A stretch of DNA of 31,338 bases, taken from IMG/VR virus record IMGVR_UViG_3300020123_000220, positions 1 to 31,338 of that record; one strand, 5' to 3'. This DNA comes from a virus. The notes under the pieces are model-generated. The model was not told the DNA's origin. It searched no databases and saw only the letters and a program-made list of their open reading frames with translations. Positions 14,129 to 22,559 of this stretch are shown in pieces; the first letter of the stretch is position 1, and every line of letters starts with the position of its first letter. Both the position numbers and the translations under genes were made by a program.

Positions 14129-14592
14129 GACCCGGCGGGTGTGACGGTGACCGGTCCGGAGACCTCGATCGTGCCGCCCCACTTGGACGGATCGTTGTGT
14201 CCGCCGCCGCCGAACTCGGCGTCGACGGTCCCGATGAACGTGCGGACGTTGCCGCCCGGGCTCGTGAGCTGGAAGCTCGCGTAGGCCGCCGTGCCGACCT
14301 TCGGGGCGTAGCTCTCGATGAAGAGCTGGCCCGGCGGCCGCTCACCCGTGAGCGGATCCTCGAGGTAGTGGCCGGCGACCGTGAAGGCCCGCCCGGTCTC
14401 CATCTTGAGGTGCTCGGCGATGCCGTCCGAGTCGAAGTCGGTCGTGTCGGCGTTGTTCGTGTTGACCTTCATCGAGAGCTCGGTGAGCCCCTCGATCGGG
14501 ATGAAGTCCGCGCCACCCGACGTGCCGTAGTTCTTGTCGATCTCCAGGACGAAGTCCCGGGCCGGGATCTTGAGGAAGTTCTCGCCTGCCAT
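14125..14592 (-). CDS. Major tail (tube) protein
   Basis: A 155-residue protein from ATG 14592, with GGAGG about 11 bases upstream, signalling strong expression. The sequence fits siphovirus tube proteins: beta-rich, with DFVLEIDKNYG near the start, LTELSMKVNTNNADTTDFDS at about 36-55, and ITPAGS-type end (VTVTPAGS). The middle (VAGHYLEDPLTGERP, AYASFQLTSPGG) fits the tube fold. It precedes the chaperone pair and follows the gp10-like gene. The separate ribosome site, unlike the overlaps around it, agrees with a need for many copies. Confidence 0.8.
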   Translation of the reverse strand: MAGENFLKIPARDFVLEIDKNYGTSGGADFIPIEGLTELSMKVNTNNADTTDFDSDGIAEHLKMETGRAFTVAGHYLEDPLTGERPPGQLFIESYAPKVGTAAYASFQLTSPGGNVRTFIGTVDAEFGGGGHNDPSKWGGTIEVSGPVTVTPAGS

Positions 14593-14616
14593 TGCCGTTC
14601 CGCCTCCTGTCTGTTG

Positions 14617-14967
14617 CTACCCGCCCCAACCGGAGCGGAACGTCTCTTCGATGACCGCGCCGACGACGGCGCCGTCGGACTCCATGGCGTCTTCGAGCCA
14701 GGTGCCCGAGCGTCCGCCCTCGTAGTGCCAGTCGGGGTGCCGGTTGAGCACGCCGGCGTAGACCGCCCGGTAGCCCACGACGACCTCGCCCTCGCCCCGC
14801 TCGATCGCCGCGCTCGCCTCGAGCTCGCCAGAGCGATAGGGCACGCGCCGGTTCGCCGCCTCGAGCAGCGCCCGGCCCCCGAGTTCCTCGCCCTCGACCG
14901 ACAGCCGGTCGACCATGAGCAGAGCCAGTTCGTCGTGCCAGTCGATGCGATCGATCGTCAGGCTCAT
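14617..14967 (-). CDS. HK97 gp10-like head-tail / tail completion protein
   Basis: A 116-residue protein overlapping the preceding stop by ATGA. ALLEAANRRVPYRSGELEAS at 34-53 is the hallmark stretch of gp10-like or minor-capsid-type proteins (helix, then a P.xTGxL-like turn). A Tyr/Trp/His-rich beta region follows (VVVGYRAVYAGVLNRHPDW). These proteins join head and tail or complete the tail end. Its position just before the tail tube gene agrees. Confidence 0.65.
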   Translation of the reverse strand: MSLTIDRIDWHDELALLMVDRLSVEGEELGGRALLEAANRRVPYRSGELEASAAIERGEGEVVVGYRAVYAGVLNRHPDWHYEGGRSGTWLEDAMESDGAVVGAVIEETFRSGWGG

Positions 14968-15296
14968 TCGGGGGTCTCCTCGAAGGCCGCTTCGGGCTCC
15001 TCCGACGACGCGGGCTCAGCTGCGGGTTCCGCCAGCGGCAGGACCGTCTCGGGCGGGTCGCCGATCACGGCGGCTACCGCCGCGCCGACCCGGCCGCCTC
15101 GGACGCGTCGCGACGGCTGCGACGGCTTGGGCTTCGGTGGCACCAGCTCGACGATGCCGATCTCGGGATGGGCCCGGGCATAGATCCGGACCGTCTCAGC
15201 GTCGTAGCCGTGGGCCTCGAGGCGCCCGCCCACGAACTTGAGGTTGCCGAGCTCGACCGTGTGGGCCGGCCGGTGCGGGCTTCGGAACTTGGTCAT
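14964..15296 (-). CDS. Hypothetical structural-operon protein
   Basis: A 110-residue protein overlapping the glycosyltransferase stop upstream and the gp10-like start downstream (both ATGA). Residues 1-50 look ordered (VELGNLKFVGGRLEAHGYD, then VRIYARAHPEIGIVEL), similar in style to short head-tail proteins of actinophages that carry a FVGGR motif. From 53 on it is Pro/Ala/Glu-rich and probably disordered. No function can be assigned beyond being a structural-cluster protein. Confidence 0.6.
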   Translation of the reverse strand: MTKFRSPHRPAHTVELGNLKFVGGRLEAHGYDAETVRIYARAHPEIGIVELVPPKPKPSQPSRRVRGGRVGAAVAAVIGDPPETVLPLAEPAAEPASSEEPEAAFEETPE

Positions 15297-16210
15297 GCGG
15301 CCCTCCTGGCGATCTGGGTGCCCGCGAACAGGCCCTGGAGCTGGGTGACGACTGCCGCCTGCGAGTGGAAGCGCCGCGCGAAGGCGAGGCCGCGCTCGGC
15401 CCAGACGTCACGCACGGTCGCGTCGACGAGGGCCCGGAGAGAGGCGTAGATCGACGACTCGGTCGCCGCGAGGAAAGGGAGCGAGCCGGCACGGCGCTCG
15501 ATCTCCTCGAGTGTCCCATCCGCGCCGCCGGCGATGACCGGGATCCGCATCGCCCAGGCCTCGACCGCGTTCATCCCGTAGCCGAGCGCGACCTGGTCGA
15601 AGTAGACGTCGGCCCGGGCCTTCGCCTCAAGGCAGGCCGACCATCGCTGGCCCTCGATGAGCACGAGCTCGACCGGCAGCTCGCGCCCAAGCCGACTCAC
15701 CGCGGCGAGGAAGGCCTCCGTCGACTTGACGGCCCGGTTCGTCGGGGCGTGGGCGATCCGGAGCGGTCCGGCCTCACGCGGGGCCAGACGGAGACCCGCG
15801 AGGGCGTCGATGTCGACCGGCAGCGGCGACCAGACGAGCTCATCGGGCGCCGTCAGCCACAGGTCGAGCGTCGACACGGTTCCGATCGACCCCCGCCGCC
15901 GCTGCTCGCGGAGCAGCTGGACCCGTCGGCGGCGGAAGATCGAGCCGTGATGGGCGAGGACGAGCGGCCGCCGGCAGCGGATCCGTAGCGCCGTCTCGGC
16001 CGAGAAGTCGTTCTGGACGACGACGACGTCGCTCTGGCGCCAGGCCTCACGGGCATCGGGCCACGGCAGGTCGACCGGGTACCGGATGTAGTTGTCGGTC
16101 CGTCGGGCGGCGCGGTAGGCCCAGTCCGGACGTTCCGCGAGGAACGCCTGGGCAGTGAGCCAGCCCGAGCCGGCCGTGTCAGCGTCCGCCGAGACATTGA
16201 GGATCCTCAT
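15293..16210 (-). CDS. GT-B (GT4-like) glycosyltransferase
   Basis: A 305-residue protein from ATG 16210, overlapping the GT2-like stop (ATGA). It has the two-domain GT-B pattern: an N-terminal half with DVVVVQNDFSAE (61-72) and LVLAHHGSIF (83-92), then a C-terminal half with LRIAHAPTNRAVKSTEAFL (150-168) and the donor-binding stretch LGYGMNAVEAWAMRIPVIAG (209-228). It lacks the full E-x7-E of standard GT4 enzymes, though E217 is in place. It would transfer a sugar from a nucleotide donor. Acceptor unknown; the virion or the host envelope are both possible. Last of three glycosyltransferase-like genes in a row. Confidence 0.75.
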   Translation of the reverse strand: MRILNVSADADTAGSGWLTAQAFLAERPDWAYRAARRTDNYIRYPVDLPWPDAREAWRQSDVVVVQNDFSAETALRIRCRRPLVLAHHGSIFRRRRVQLLREQRRRGSIGTVSTLDLWLTAPDELVWSPLPVDIDALAGLRLAPREAGPLRIAHAPTNRAVKSTEAFLAAVSRLGRELPVELVLIEGQRWSACLEAKARADVYFDQVALGYGMNAVEAWAMRIPVIAGGADGTLEEIERRAGSLPFLAATESSIYASLRALVDATVRDVWAERGLAFARRFHSQAAVVTQLQGLFAGTQIARRAA

Positions 16211-16956
16211 GCCGCGAGCTCCGTCCGGAGGAGGTCGACGTCGCACGCGAGCTCCGTCGCGACCGGCCGTGGGATGAGCTGGGCCCGGTACTCGCGGAGC
16301 GCCCGCGGCTTGCCGGCCCGGGCGAGCTCGAGGCAGCGGGCGTAGACCTGCCGGTTCCGGCGGCGGACGTCGTTCCGGTACGTCGTGTGGTTGCCTGTCT
16401 CGCGCGAGGTCGACAGGCTGCCCGGGCGGAGGCAGCGGTGGTAGGTCGGCTGGGTCGCGACGGCGTGCGGGCCAGTGATCCGGACGAGGTTGACGAAGAG
16501 CGAGTCCTGGCCGACGCGCTCGGCCGGGTTGTAGCCCCCGAACGCGAGCAGCCGGTCGGTCCGGAAGAGGCCGACCTCGTAGTTGACGCTGGCCGGCTTC
16601 ACGGGGCGCCCGGCGGCGTGCCACCAGACGCGCCCGGTGATCACGGCCGTCGACGCCTCGACGAGCGGCAGCATCTGCTCGAGGTGATCGGGGTTCACGT
16701 AGTCATCGGCGCCCATCGGGGCGAAGTGCTCGAACGGCGAGGCCTGCAGCATCGCCTGGAGGGCGAAGTACGGCCCGCGGTTGACCGCTCGCTGGTGGAT
16801 GACCAGCCGAGGATCAGCCGGCAGGGCTGGGACCGGATCCCCGTCGCCATAGACGACCACCCGGATGTCGCGCTCGGTCTGGGCGAGCGCCGATTCGACC
16901 GCCCGCGGCAGGAGCTCGGGTGCGCCCTTAAACGGGATCGCCACGAGGACCGTCAT
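16207..16956 (-). CDS. GT-A (GT2-like) glycosyltransferase
   Basis: A 249-residue protein from ATG 16956; the upstream in-frame ATG at 16986 is inside the previous gene. The start TVLVAIPFKGAPELLPRAVE and the helix ESALAQTERDIRVVVYGDG are standard GT2. The metal-binding DxD-like motif is MGADDYVNPDHLEQML (81-96, D84 and D85). Q-D at VGQDSLFVNLV could serve as the ED-type base motif. It transfers a sugar from a nucleotide donor, acceptor unknown. ATGA overlaps bind it to both neighbouring transferase genes, so the three are made together. No membrane segment, so it acts in the cytoplasm. Confidence 0.85.
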   Translation of the reverse strand: MTVLVAIPFKGAPELLPRAVESALAQTERDIRVVVYGDGDPVPALPADPRLVIHQRAVNRGPYFALQAMLQASPFEHFAPMGADDYVNPDHLEQMLPLVEASTAVITGRVWWHAAGRPVKPASVNYEVGLFRTDRLLAFGGYNPAERVGQDSLFVNLVRITGPHAVATQPTYHRCLRPGSLSTSRETGNHTTYRNDVRRRNRQVYARCLELARAGKPRALREYRAQLIPRPVATELACDVDLLRTELAA

Positions 16957-17963
16957 GCCGCCACCGCGACGCGTTCGGTCGCCCAATCCATGAGCACGTC
17001 AGCGGCTCGGCGGGCGGCGCCGGTCCGGTAGGCGTACACGAGCTCGAGCGCCCGCTCGCGCGCCTCACGCTGCTCCGGCCGGTCCTCGAGGGCCTGGTCC
17101 ACCGCCCCACCGAGCCGGCTCTGGTGGTCGACCTGAACGCCGACCGAGGCCGCCTCCCAGAACCGAAGACCGTGGTGGACCGTCCGCGAGTAGATCGGCG
17201 CGTTCAGCACGACGACGGGCCGGCCTGTCGCCGCGAAGGCGAACATCGCGCTCGTGTTGTCGGCGATGAACAGGTCGGCCCGCCGGCACACGTCTCGGAA
17301 GTCGCGGACGAGCTCGATCCCCATCCGCTCATACATCGAGGCGAGGCGATCGATCACCCGCGGATGGCCATGGCCGAGGACGGTGTATCGCTTCGCGAGC
17401 TCGGCGAGGGCCTCGCGGTAGTAGGGGAGCGCCGGCTGGGCCTCGGGTGCGATCAGGGCGTCGAAGTGGAACGCGATCGCGATCACGGGACCCGGTCCAG
17501 CCTCGCGAGGCGGCAGGGTGTCGAGGAACGGCGAGCCCACCACCTCAATTCGAGCGCCTGGGTACCTGACCCGGTCACGGGCCGCGGGATGCTGGCCCGG
17601 GTGGAGGAACAGCGACGCCGGGCGATCATCGCCGCCGGCATAGGACGGATGCTTTGCCGCCATGGCGCGGCCGCCATAGGACTGGCCGGCGCCGTGCTCC
17701 ATAAGCGCCAGGCGCGTGCGACGTGCCTTCACGGCCGCCGACAGGTCACCGGCCGCAGCGGTCAGGATCGGGCGATCGGATGAGGGGAGCCCGACAACCG
17801 CTCCGATGCCGTGGGTCGCGGCCCGCCGGATGAGCTTCGCAGCGACGGCCGGCTCGCGGACGGCGAACACGCCCCGGCTCTCCTCGGGCAGCGCATTCCA
17901 GACGGCCGCCAGGTGATCGACGAAGTGGACCTCGCCGGCGAGCATGTCGATCGGCTCGGTCAT
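16953..17963 (-). CDS. TagF/CDP-glycerol-phosphotransferase-like or GT-B glycosyltransferase
   Basis: A 336-residue protein from ATG 17963, overlapping the tail-terminator stop (ATGA). The C-terminal half has LGHGHPRVIDRLASMYERMG (196-215), CRRADLFIADNTSAMFAF (226-243) and ATGRPVVVLNAPIYSR (245-260), the order seen in CDP-glycerol glycerophosphotransferases and related GT-B enzymes (the D-x-S-S-x-M-like signature). EHGAGQSYGG (89-98) resembles their HG motif. It could transfer a glycerol-phosphate or sugar. There is no membrane segment. First of three transferase genes inside the head-tail operon. Confidence 0.7.
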   Translation of the reverse strand: MTEPIDMLAGEVHFVDHLAAVWNALPEESRGVFAVREPAVAAKLIRRAATHGIGAVVGLPSSDRPILTAAAGDLSAAVKARRTRLALMEHGAGQSYGGRAMAAKHPSYAGGDDRPASLFLHPGQHPAARDRVRYPGARIEVVGSPFLDTLPPREAGPGPVIAIAFHFDALIAPEAQPALPYYREALAELAKRYTVLGHGHPRVIDRLASMYERMGIELVRDFRDVCRRADLFIADNTSAMFAFAATGRPVVVLNAPIYSRTVHHGLRFWEAASVGVQVDHQSRLGGAVDQALEDRPEQREARERALELVYAYRTGAARRAADVLMDWATERVAVAA

Positions 17964-18418
17964 GAGCCGGATCCGTGGTGGGCGGCCGGTGCGTTCAGCC
18001 GGATCGTGACGTCGATCGCGATGCCGCGGACGTTCATCGAGCGGGCGGCGTCGGGCAGCACGTTGCTGACGTAGGCATCCCACCAGAGCGGGTGCCGGCG
18101 ATTCGTCGCCACGGCCGCCGTCATCGCGTCGAGGGCCTTGTCGAGGGTCTCGGAGACCTTGCGGTCGGCCGTGAGGACGCGAGATTCGCCCTTCGAGGCG
18201 ATCGTGTAGAGCACGCGCAACTGGAGGTCGGCCTCGTCCCACCGGCCAGGCAGGCCACCGGCCTCGTCGGTCCGCTGGGGCGCCAGGCGACGCGGCCAGA
18301 CATACAGCCGATGCGGGGAGACCTTGAACGGCTCGGCGGCGGAGTCGTCGACGACCATGCCAGGCGCGATCGGGATGAGGTCACGCAGCGCGTCGACCGC
18401 GGCGAGGATCGCACTCAC
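17960..18418 (-). CDS. Probable tail terminator protein
   Basis: A 152-residue protein overlapping the adaptor gene upstream (ATGA). It has a mixed alpha/beta pattern: a starting helix (ILAAVDALRDLIPIAPG), a beta strand before ADLQLRVLYTIASKG, a long helix (VSETLDKALDAMTAAV) and a final strand GIAIDVTIRLN. This arrangement and the position after the head-tail adaptor fit tail terminators, which cap the tube at the head side. No motif fixes the call. Confidence 0.5.
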   Translation of the reverse strand: MSAILAAVDALRDLIPIAPGMVVDDSAAEPFKVSPHRLYVWPRRLAPQRTDEAGGLPGRWDEADLQLRVLYTIASKGESRVLTADRKVSETLDKALDAMTAAVATNRRHPLWWDAYVSNVLPDAARSMNVRGIAIDVTIRLNAPAAHHGSGS

Positions 18419-18975
18419 CGCCCCCAGCCCCGGCTCGTGGTCAGGTCGTCACCACGCTCGCGGATCCGAACGGAGGCGCCGGCGCGGAGGGCCGGGTGGA
18501 GCGTCGAGGCCAGGCGCTCGCGCATGGTCTCGACCTCGAGCGGCCGGCTGTAGGAGTGGCCCTCGGTGCCCTCCTGGCGGTAGGGGCTGTCGGAGAGGGC
18601 GATCCGGATGAGCTCGAGCGCGACGCGACGGACTTGAGGCTCGTCCGTCGGGGTGTAGGTCAGCTCCACCGTCGGGCCGACCCAGCGGCCGTTGAGCGGC
18701 TCGACGCGGATCCCGCCGAGCAGCGCGATGTCGGTTCGGGTGATGCCGTTGTCCTTGACCGCCACGGCCGCCGTCGGTCGGGCGAGCAGGATCGGCTGGC
18801 CATGGCCGTGGACGCGCCAGACGGTCTGGGTCCGGGAGCCGATGAGCTGCCCGATCCCGACCGCCAGGTCCGTTGCCAGCCAGTTCTCTTCGCGATCGAT
18901 GACGCCCTGGAGGGCGTCCGGCGCGATGCCGGACGCCACCAGAGCCTCAACGTCCGCGGGAGCCCAGAGGCTCAT
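18415..18975 (-). CDS. Head-tail adaptor (connector) protein
   Basis: A 186-residue protein just downstream of the major capsid gene, where gp6/gp15-like adaptors sit. It begins with a helical region (ADVEALVASGIAPDALQGVI, then REENWLATDLAVGIGQLIGS), a beta middle and a helix VRRVALELIRIALSDSPYRQ (at about 125-144), followed by an Arg-rich end. These ring proteins dock under the portal and close the head. The family assignment is by position and fold pattern. Confidence 0.6.
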   Translation of the reverse strand: MSLWAPADVEALVASGIAPDALQGVIDREENWLATDLAVGIGQLIGSRTQTVWRVHGHGQPILLARPTAAVAVKDNGITRTDIALLGGIRVEPLNGRWVGPTVELTYTPTDEPQVRRVALELIRIALSDSPYRQEGTEGHSYSRPLEVETMRERLASTLHPALRAGASVRIRERGDDLTTSRGWGR

Positions 18976-18997
18976 GCGGGTCTATCCGCCCGTCGGC

Positions 18998-19828
18998 TTA
19001 CGAGCCGCCGGAACCCTGCGGGCCGAGGAAGACGATGCCCTCGGGTCGGGTGACCCGGGCGCCGTACAGATGCAGGCCCTTCACCGCGTCGGCGAAGCGC
19101 TTCTGGATCCGGTAGGCCTCGACCTTGCTGATCTGCTCGGCGAACGAGCAGCTGATGTTGCTGCCCGCGATGACGTGCCCGCCGGTGTTCGTGCTCTTGA
19201 GGATCGAGAAGCCGGCCGCCATGCCGATCGCCCCGTTGAGGAGCGCCTGGACCTTGACGTCGCCTTCCGACTCGTACTTCACGAACCGGTCATCGAGGCG
19301 GAGCAGGCCGTGGAACGCCGGTGGGACGACGCAGAATCGCCCCGCGGACGGGATGAGGTTCTCGTCGAGCTTGACCGACAGGGCGACGAGCGCCTCGTAG
19401 GCCTTGCCGGCGTGGCTCGGCACGACGCCGACGCGGAAGCCCGCGTCGACCATCTTGTCGGCGATCATCTGGTCCGTCGTGTCGGCGAGGGCGTACGCCG
19501 CTCGCTCCATGCCGGCGCCGACGAGCGCCAGGCCGGTCTGCCGGGCGTCGACGTCGTCCACCTCGAAGTGGAAGTAGTCGGCCCGGGTGATCTCGAGCAT
19601 CTGGTCGTCGATCGAGAGCTCGTCGGCGTCCGCGATGTCGGAGTTCGGGGTGTACTCCTTCACCGTGACCGGGCCGATCATCCCGATCTTGACCTTGTCG
19701 CCCTTTTGGGCGATGTCCCCCTCGTAGTCGCGGTTCACGACTCCCGGCTGGGCGAAGACGAGGTTCTTCCGCAGCCAGTAGAGCAGTGAGCCCGACCAGA
19801 TGGTGGGCTTGAAGTTGTCAACGCTCAT
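18998..19828 (-). CDS. Major capsid protein
   Basis: A 276-residue protein starting at ATG 19828 with GGGAGG upstream. It starts with NFKPTIWSGSLLYWLRKNLV, a common beginning of scaffold-dependent coat proteins of the HK97 fold (P22 gp5-like). Further on, GDKVKIGMIGPVTVKEYTP, the YFHFEVDDVDARQTG region and FAEQISKVEAYRIQKRFADA match the spine and axial parts. It follows a scaffold gene, as in P22-like heads. No N-terminal delta domain is present, which agrees with the separate scaffold protein. It is expressed from its own ribosome site after a 79-base gap. Confidence 0.85.
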   Translation of the reverse strand: MSVDNFKPTIWSGSLLYWLRKNLVFAQPGVVNRDYEGDIAQKGDKVKIGMIGPVTVKEYTPNSDIADADELSIDDQMLEITRADYFHFEVDDVDARQTGLALVGAGMERAAYALADTTDQMIADKMVDAGFRVGVVPSHAGKAYEALVALSVKLDENLIPSAGRFCVVPPAFHGLLRLDDRFVKYESEGDVKVQALLNGAIGMAAGFSILKSTNTGGHVIAGSNISCSFAEQISKVEAYRIQKRFADAVKGLHLYGARVTRPEGIVFLGPQGSGGS

Positions 19829-19863
19829 GAAGAGAGGCCTCCCGCGAGTAGGGCTTGCCCGTC

Positions 19864-19889
19864 CCGGCCATCACTCGCACTCAGGCCGG
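19864..19889 (-). promoter_or_regulatory. Stem-loop upstream of the capsid gene
   Basis: CCGGCC (19864-19869) and GGCCGG (19884-19889) can form a 6-bp stem with a 14-base loop in the gap between scaffold and capsid genes. There is no T-run, so it is not a standard terminator. It may be an RNA processing or stability element that favours capsid over scaffold expression. Confidence 0.25.
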
Positions 19890-19907
19890 CAGGAACGACG
19901 TCGCATG

Positions 19908-20594
19908 TCAGGTTCGGGGCAGCTTGCCCCCGGTCGCCGCCATGATCTCGGGCCACTTGTCCGCGATCTGAGCCGGCGTCATCTTGGCCAGGTCGTCGGC
20001 CGTGTAGGCCGGCTTGCCCGTGGTGCCGAGGTCCATCGAGCCTGACGGCCGGGCGGCCGACGAGGCGTAGTACGGCTTGGCCTTGAGCAGCGCCCCGAGC
20101 AGGTCGGAGACGTTCGTCGGCGCACCGGCCTCGTCGAAGGCCAGGGCCGATCGATCGAGGAGCTTGACGGCGTCGTCCGGATCGGCAAAGCCGAGCCGTG
20201 CCGCCGCCGAGACCGTTGCCATCCGGATCTTCGTCTCCTGCTCCCGCTGGTCGCGTTCGGTGATCGCGCGCTCCTGGTCGGCGACCTGCTTGCGAAGCTT
20301 CTCCGTCTCGGACAGGTCGCGGTCCTGGAGGTCCTTCAGCTGCTTCTCGAACGCCGCCGCCCGCTTCCGCTCGGCGGCCAGGGCCGCCTCGAGGCCGGAC
20401 GAGGACGCCGGAGGTGTCGCTGCTGCAGGCTGGGCTGCTCCGGGCGTCGCGCCCGGCGCCGGCGTCGCGCCGGCGGGCCCGTCCGTCCCTGCGGCCGGGG
20501 CTGCCGGTGCCTGGGGCGTCGCGCCCGCGGCTCCGGATCCCGCTGCAGGCATCGCGCCCGCGGCCGTGGGATCGGTTGTCGGTTCTTGTGGCAT
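19908..20594 (-). CDS. Scaffolding protein
   Basis: A 228-residue protein. The start at ATG 20594 (MPQEP) is chosen because AGGGAGGAG lies 5 bases upstream; the earlier in-frame start at 20612 is poor. The first 60 residues are a Pro/Ala/Thr/Gly disordered region. The middle (about 66-135) is a charged coiled coil (LEAALAAERKRAAAFEKQLK, LSETEKLRKQVADQERAI). The C-terminal end is basic (ATGGKLPRT). This is the layout of phage scaffold proteins, which direct capsid shell assembly and leave it. Its position directly upstream of the capsid gene agrees. Confidence 0.85.
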   Translation of the reverse strand: MPQEPTTDPTAAGAMPAAGSGAAGATPQAPAAPAAGTDGPAGATPAPGATPGAAQPAAATPPASSSGLEAALAAERKRAAAFEKQLKDLQDRDLSETEKLRKQVADQERAITERDQREQETKIRMATVSAAARLGFADPDDAVKLLDRSALAFDEAGAPTNVSDLLGALLKAKPYYASSAARPSGSMDLGTTGKPAYTADDLAKMTPAQIADKWPEIMAATGGKLPRT

Positions 20595-20608
20595 CTTGCT
20601 CCTCCCTG

Positions 20609-20935
20609 TCAACCAGCCAGCCGAGTCAACGACTCGGGCGGGGTTTCCTTGAGATCAGCGCGGTAGATCGTGACGAGCTTCCGCGCGGCGGCGAGCTTCG
20701 CGGCGGGCGGCGCGTCGACGCCGCCTCGCGCACCGGCGAGGACGGCGGCTGCCGCGTGCGCGCCATTGCGGTTGAGCGTCCCGTCGGGTTCCTTCACCTG
20801 AAGCTTGCAGTTGGCCTTCGTCCAGTCGGAGCGCGGGCCGGTATTCAGGTTGATGAGCGCCGCGGCGCAATACGAGGCCGCGTCGGGGTAATCCTTGTCC
20901 GAGAAGCTGCTCCAGGGCTTGTCGCTGACGGCCAT
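20609..20935 (-). CDS. Small head-region protein with a conserved C-terminal-domain-like sequence
   Basis: A 108-residue protein from ATG 20935, with GAGGAGG 5 bases upstream. The middle LQVKEPDGTLNRNGAHAAAA (45-64) followed by LAGARGGVDAPPAAKLAAAR and KLVTIYRADLKETPPESL resembles a short domain often fused to, or encoded beside, phage capsid maturation proteins, where it is usually a C-terminal module. Here it stands alone between portal and scaffold. No catalytic residues were seen. It may be a minor head protein. Confidence 0.65.
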   Translation of the reverse strand: MAVSDKPWSSFSDKDYPDAASYCAAALINLNTGPRSDWTKANCKLQVKEPDGTLNRNGAHAAAAVLAGARGGVDAPPAAKLAAARKLVTIYRADLKETPPESLTRLAG

Positions 20936-20945
20936 CGCTACCTCC

Positions 20946-22559
20946 TCACGCCCGGACCTTGAGCTGGGTGACTTCGGCGCCCGGCACAGGCAGCGCCGCG
21001 AAGCTCGCGGGACCAGGCGCGCCGTTGGCCGACGACGGAGCCGCGCCGGGGATCGCCGCGATCGCCAGGCCGGCCTCCGGCGAGAGCGGACCCGTGGCCG
21101 CCGCGGCGAGCTCCTTCCAGCGGGCGATCTCGGTCGGGCTGGCACCCCAGCGCTCCCACAGGACCTCGCGCGGCACACCGAGGGCGCCCATCTTGAGCAG
21201 GGCGTCGACATGCTGGCTCTCGGTCCGATTCTCCGGGTCCGCCCAGATCGTCTCGCTGTCCATGATCTGACCTCGTGGGTCACCCAGGATCCGGAACGCC
21301 AGGCGGACGATCTCCTCGTGGGCCTCGCCGAGGAAGAGCTGCTTGTCGATAACCTTCGTGACGAGCGGCGCCTCGACAGCCCGGAGCGCCTCGCCCGAGG
21401 GGAAGCTGCCCTGGCCACCGAGGATGTAGTGGTGCGGCGTCCGCGTGATCGTCGCTGCCATCTGGAGCCGCTGCTCGATCGCCTTCACGAACGGATCGAG
21501 GGCAGCGACGCTGAACTCGCCGAACTTGATCTCGCCGGTGCCCGGCTCGGTCGATCCGAAGCCCCACAGGCGGTCGCTGCCCGGCTCAAGCGGGCCAGTC
21601 GCGAACTCGACCTCGCCGGTCTCCTTGTTCTCAGTCAGCGGCAGGTTGATCCCGTACCGCTGGGGGAACGCCGCGAAGGCCGCGGCGACGAGCATGTCGC
21701 TCACGAGCTTGTTGATCGCGTCGTTGATCGGGATCGTCGTCGCGATCTCGGACAGGCCGATCATGCCGAGCTTGGGCTTGTTGACGAACGGCACGATCGG
21801 CACGACGCCGAGCGGGTTCGGCAGCGGCCACGGCTCGCCCGGGACCTCGCGCCGTTGCCAGCCGGCCAGCATCCCGAACTGGATCCGGTCGGCGTCCTCG
21901 GGCAGGACCGGCGGCACGACTGGGGCGAAACCGGCGAGGGCCTGATACTTGAAGGTGTTGTCGGGCAGGTACAGGGTCGCGAAGACCTTGCCCGTCCAGT
22001 CGTCGCGCCAGCGCCGGATCGCGGCACGGCGCTTGAGCGGATCCTCGTAATCGGCGATCACGAGTGTCGAGCGGGCGTCGAGGACGCGCATCAGCGGGTG
22101 GCGATCGTCATCGGGGTTGACCCAGACCCCGACGTAGCTGACCGATTCGATCAGGCTCGACTTGTGAAGGATCGTGCTGTAGGCGTCCATCTGGTTCCGC
22201 TGCCAGATGCCCCAGGCGTCCTTGTCGGCGGCCTCGAGATCCTGGACCGGGTCGGCCTTGGCCGCGCGCGCCGGCGCTGCCGCCTTCGCGCCCATCCGGA
22301 AGCCCTGGACGTGCATCCGCTCGGAGCACGCGTCGACGACGAGCTCGCAGATGTTCTCGGCGTAGCTCGCGAACAGGCTCCCGAACGCCTCGCGGAACTT
22401 CCGGTCGGCGTACTTGAGGTTGTGCCGTCCCTCGTAGTAGTCGCGCTTCGTCTGGAGCTCGCCATCGCGGGCGTTGAGGAGCAACGAGAGACGGTTCAGC
22501 CACCACTCGGGCGTCCCGGGCGTCGGAGCCGACGTGTTGGACCGGATGTCGAGCGTCAT
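20946..22559 (-). CDS. Portal protein
   Basis: A 537-residue protein, normal length for SPP1/gp6-type portals. The start PEWWLNRLSLLLNARDGELQ and TKRDYYEGRHNLKYADRKFR are typical N-terminal portal motifs (the YYxGxH stretch). Later parts include a helical stem region (PINDAINKLVSDMLVAAAFA) and a clip/wing section. The end is Ala/Pro/Gly-rich. The portal is the dodecameric DNA channel at one capsid vertex. It follows terminase and overlaps the 57-aa gene upstream (ATGA). Confidence 0.9.
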   Translation of the reverse strand: MTLDIRSNTSAPTPGTPEWWLNRLSLLLNARDGELQTKRDYYEGRHNLKYADRKFREAFGSLFASYAENICELVVDACSERMHVQGFRMGAKAAAPARAAKADPVQDLEAADKDAWGIWQRNQMDAYSTILHKSSLIESVSYVGVWVNPDDDRHPLMRVLDARSTLVIADYEDPLKRRAAIRRWRDDWTGKVFATLYLPDNTFKYQALAGFAPVVPPVLPEDADRIQFGMLAGWQRREVPGEPWPLPNPLGVVPIVPFVNKPKLGMIGLSEIATTIPINDAINKLVSDMLVAAAFAAFPQRYGINLPLTENKETGEVEFATGPLEPGSDRLWGFGSTEPGTGEIKFGEFSVAALDPFVKAIEQRLQMAATITRTPHHYILGGQGSFPSGEALRAVEAPLVTKVIDKQLFLGEAHEEIVRLAFRILGDPRGQIMDSETIWADPENRTESQHVDALLKMGALGVPREVLWERWGASPTEIARWKELAAAATGPLSPEAGLAIAAIPGAAPSSANGAPGPASFAALPVPGAEVTQLKVRA

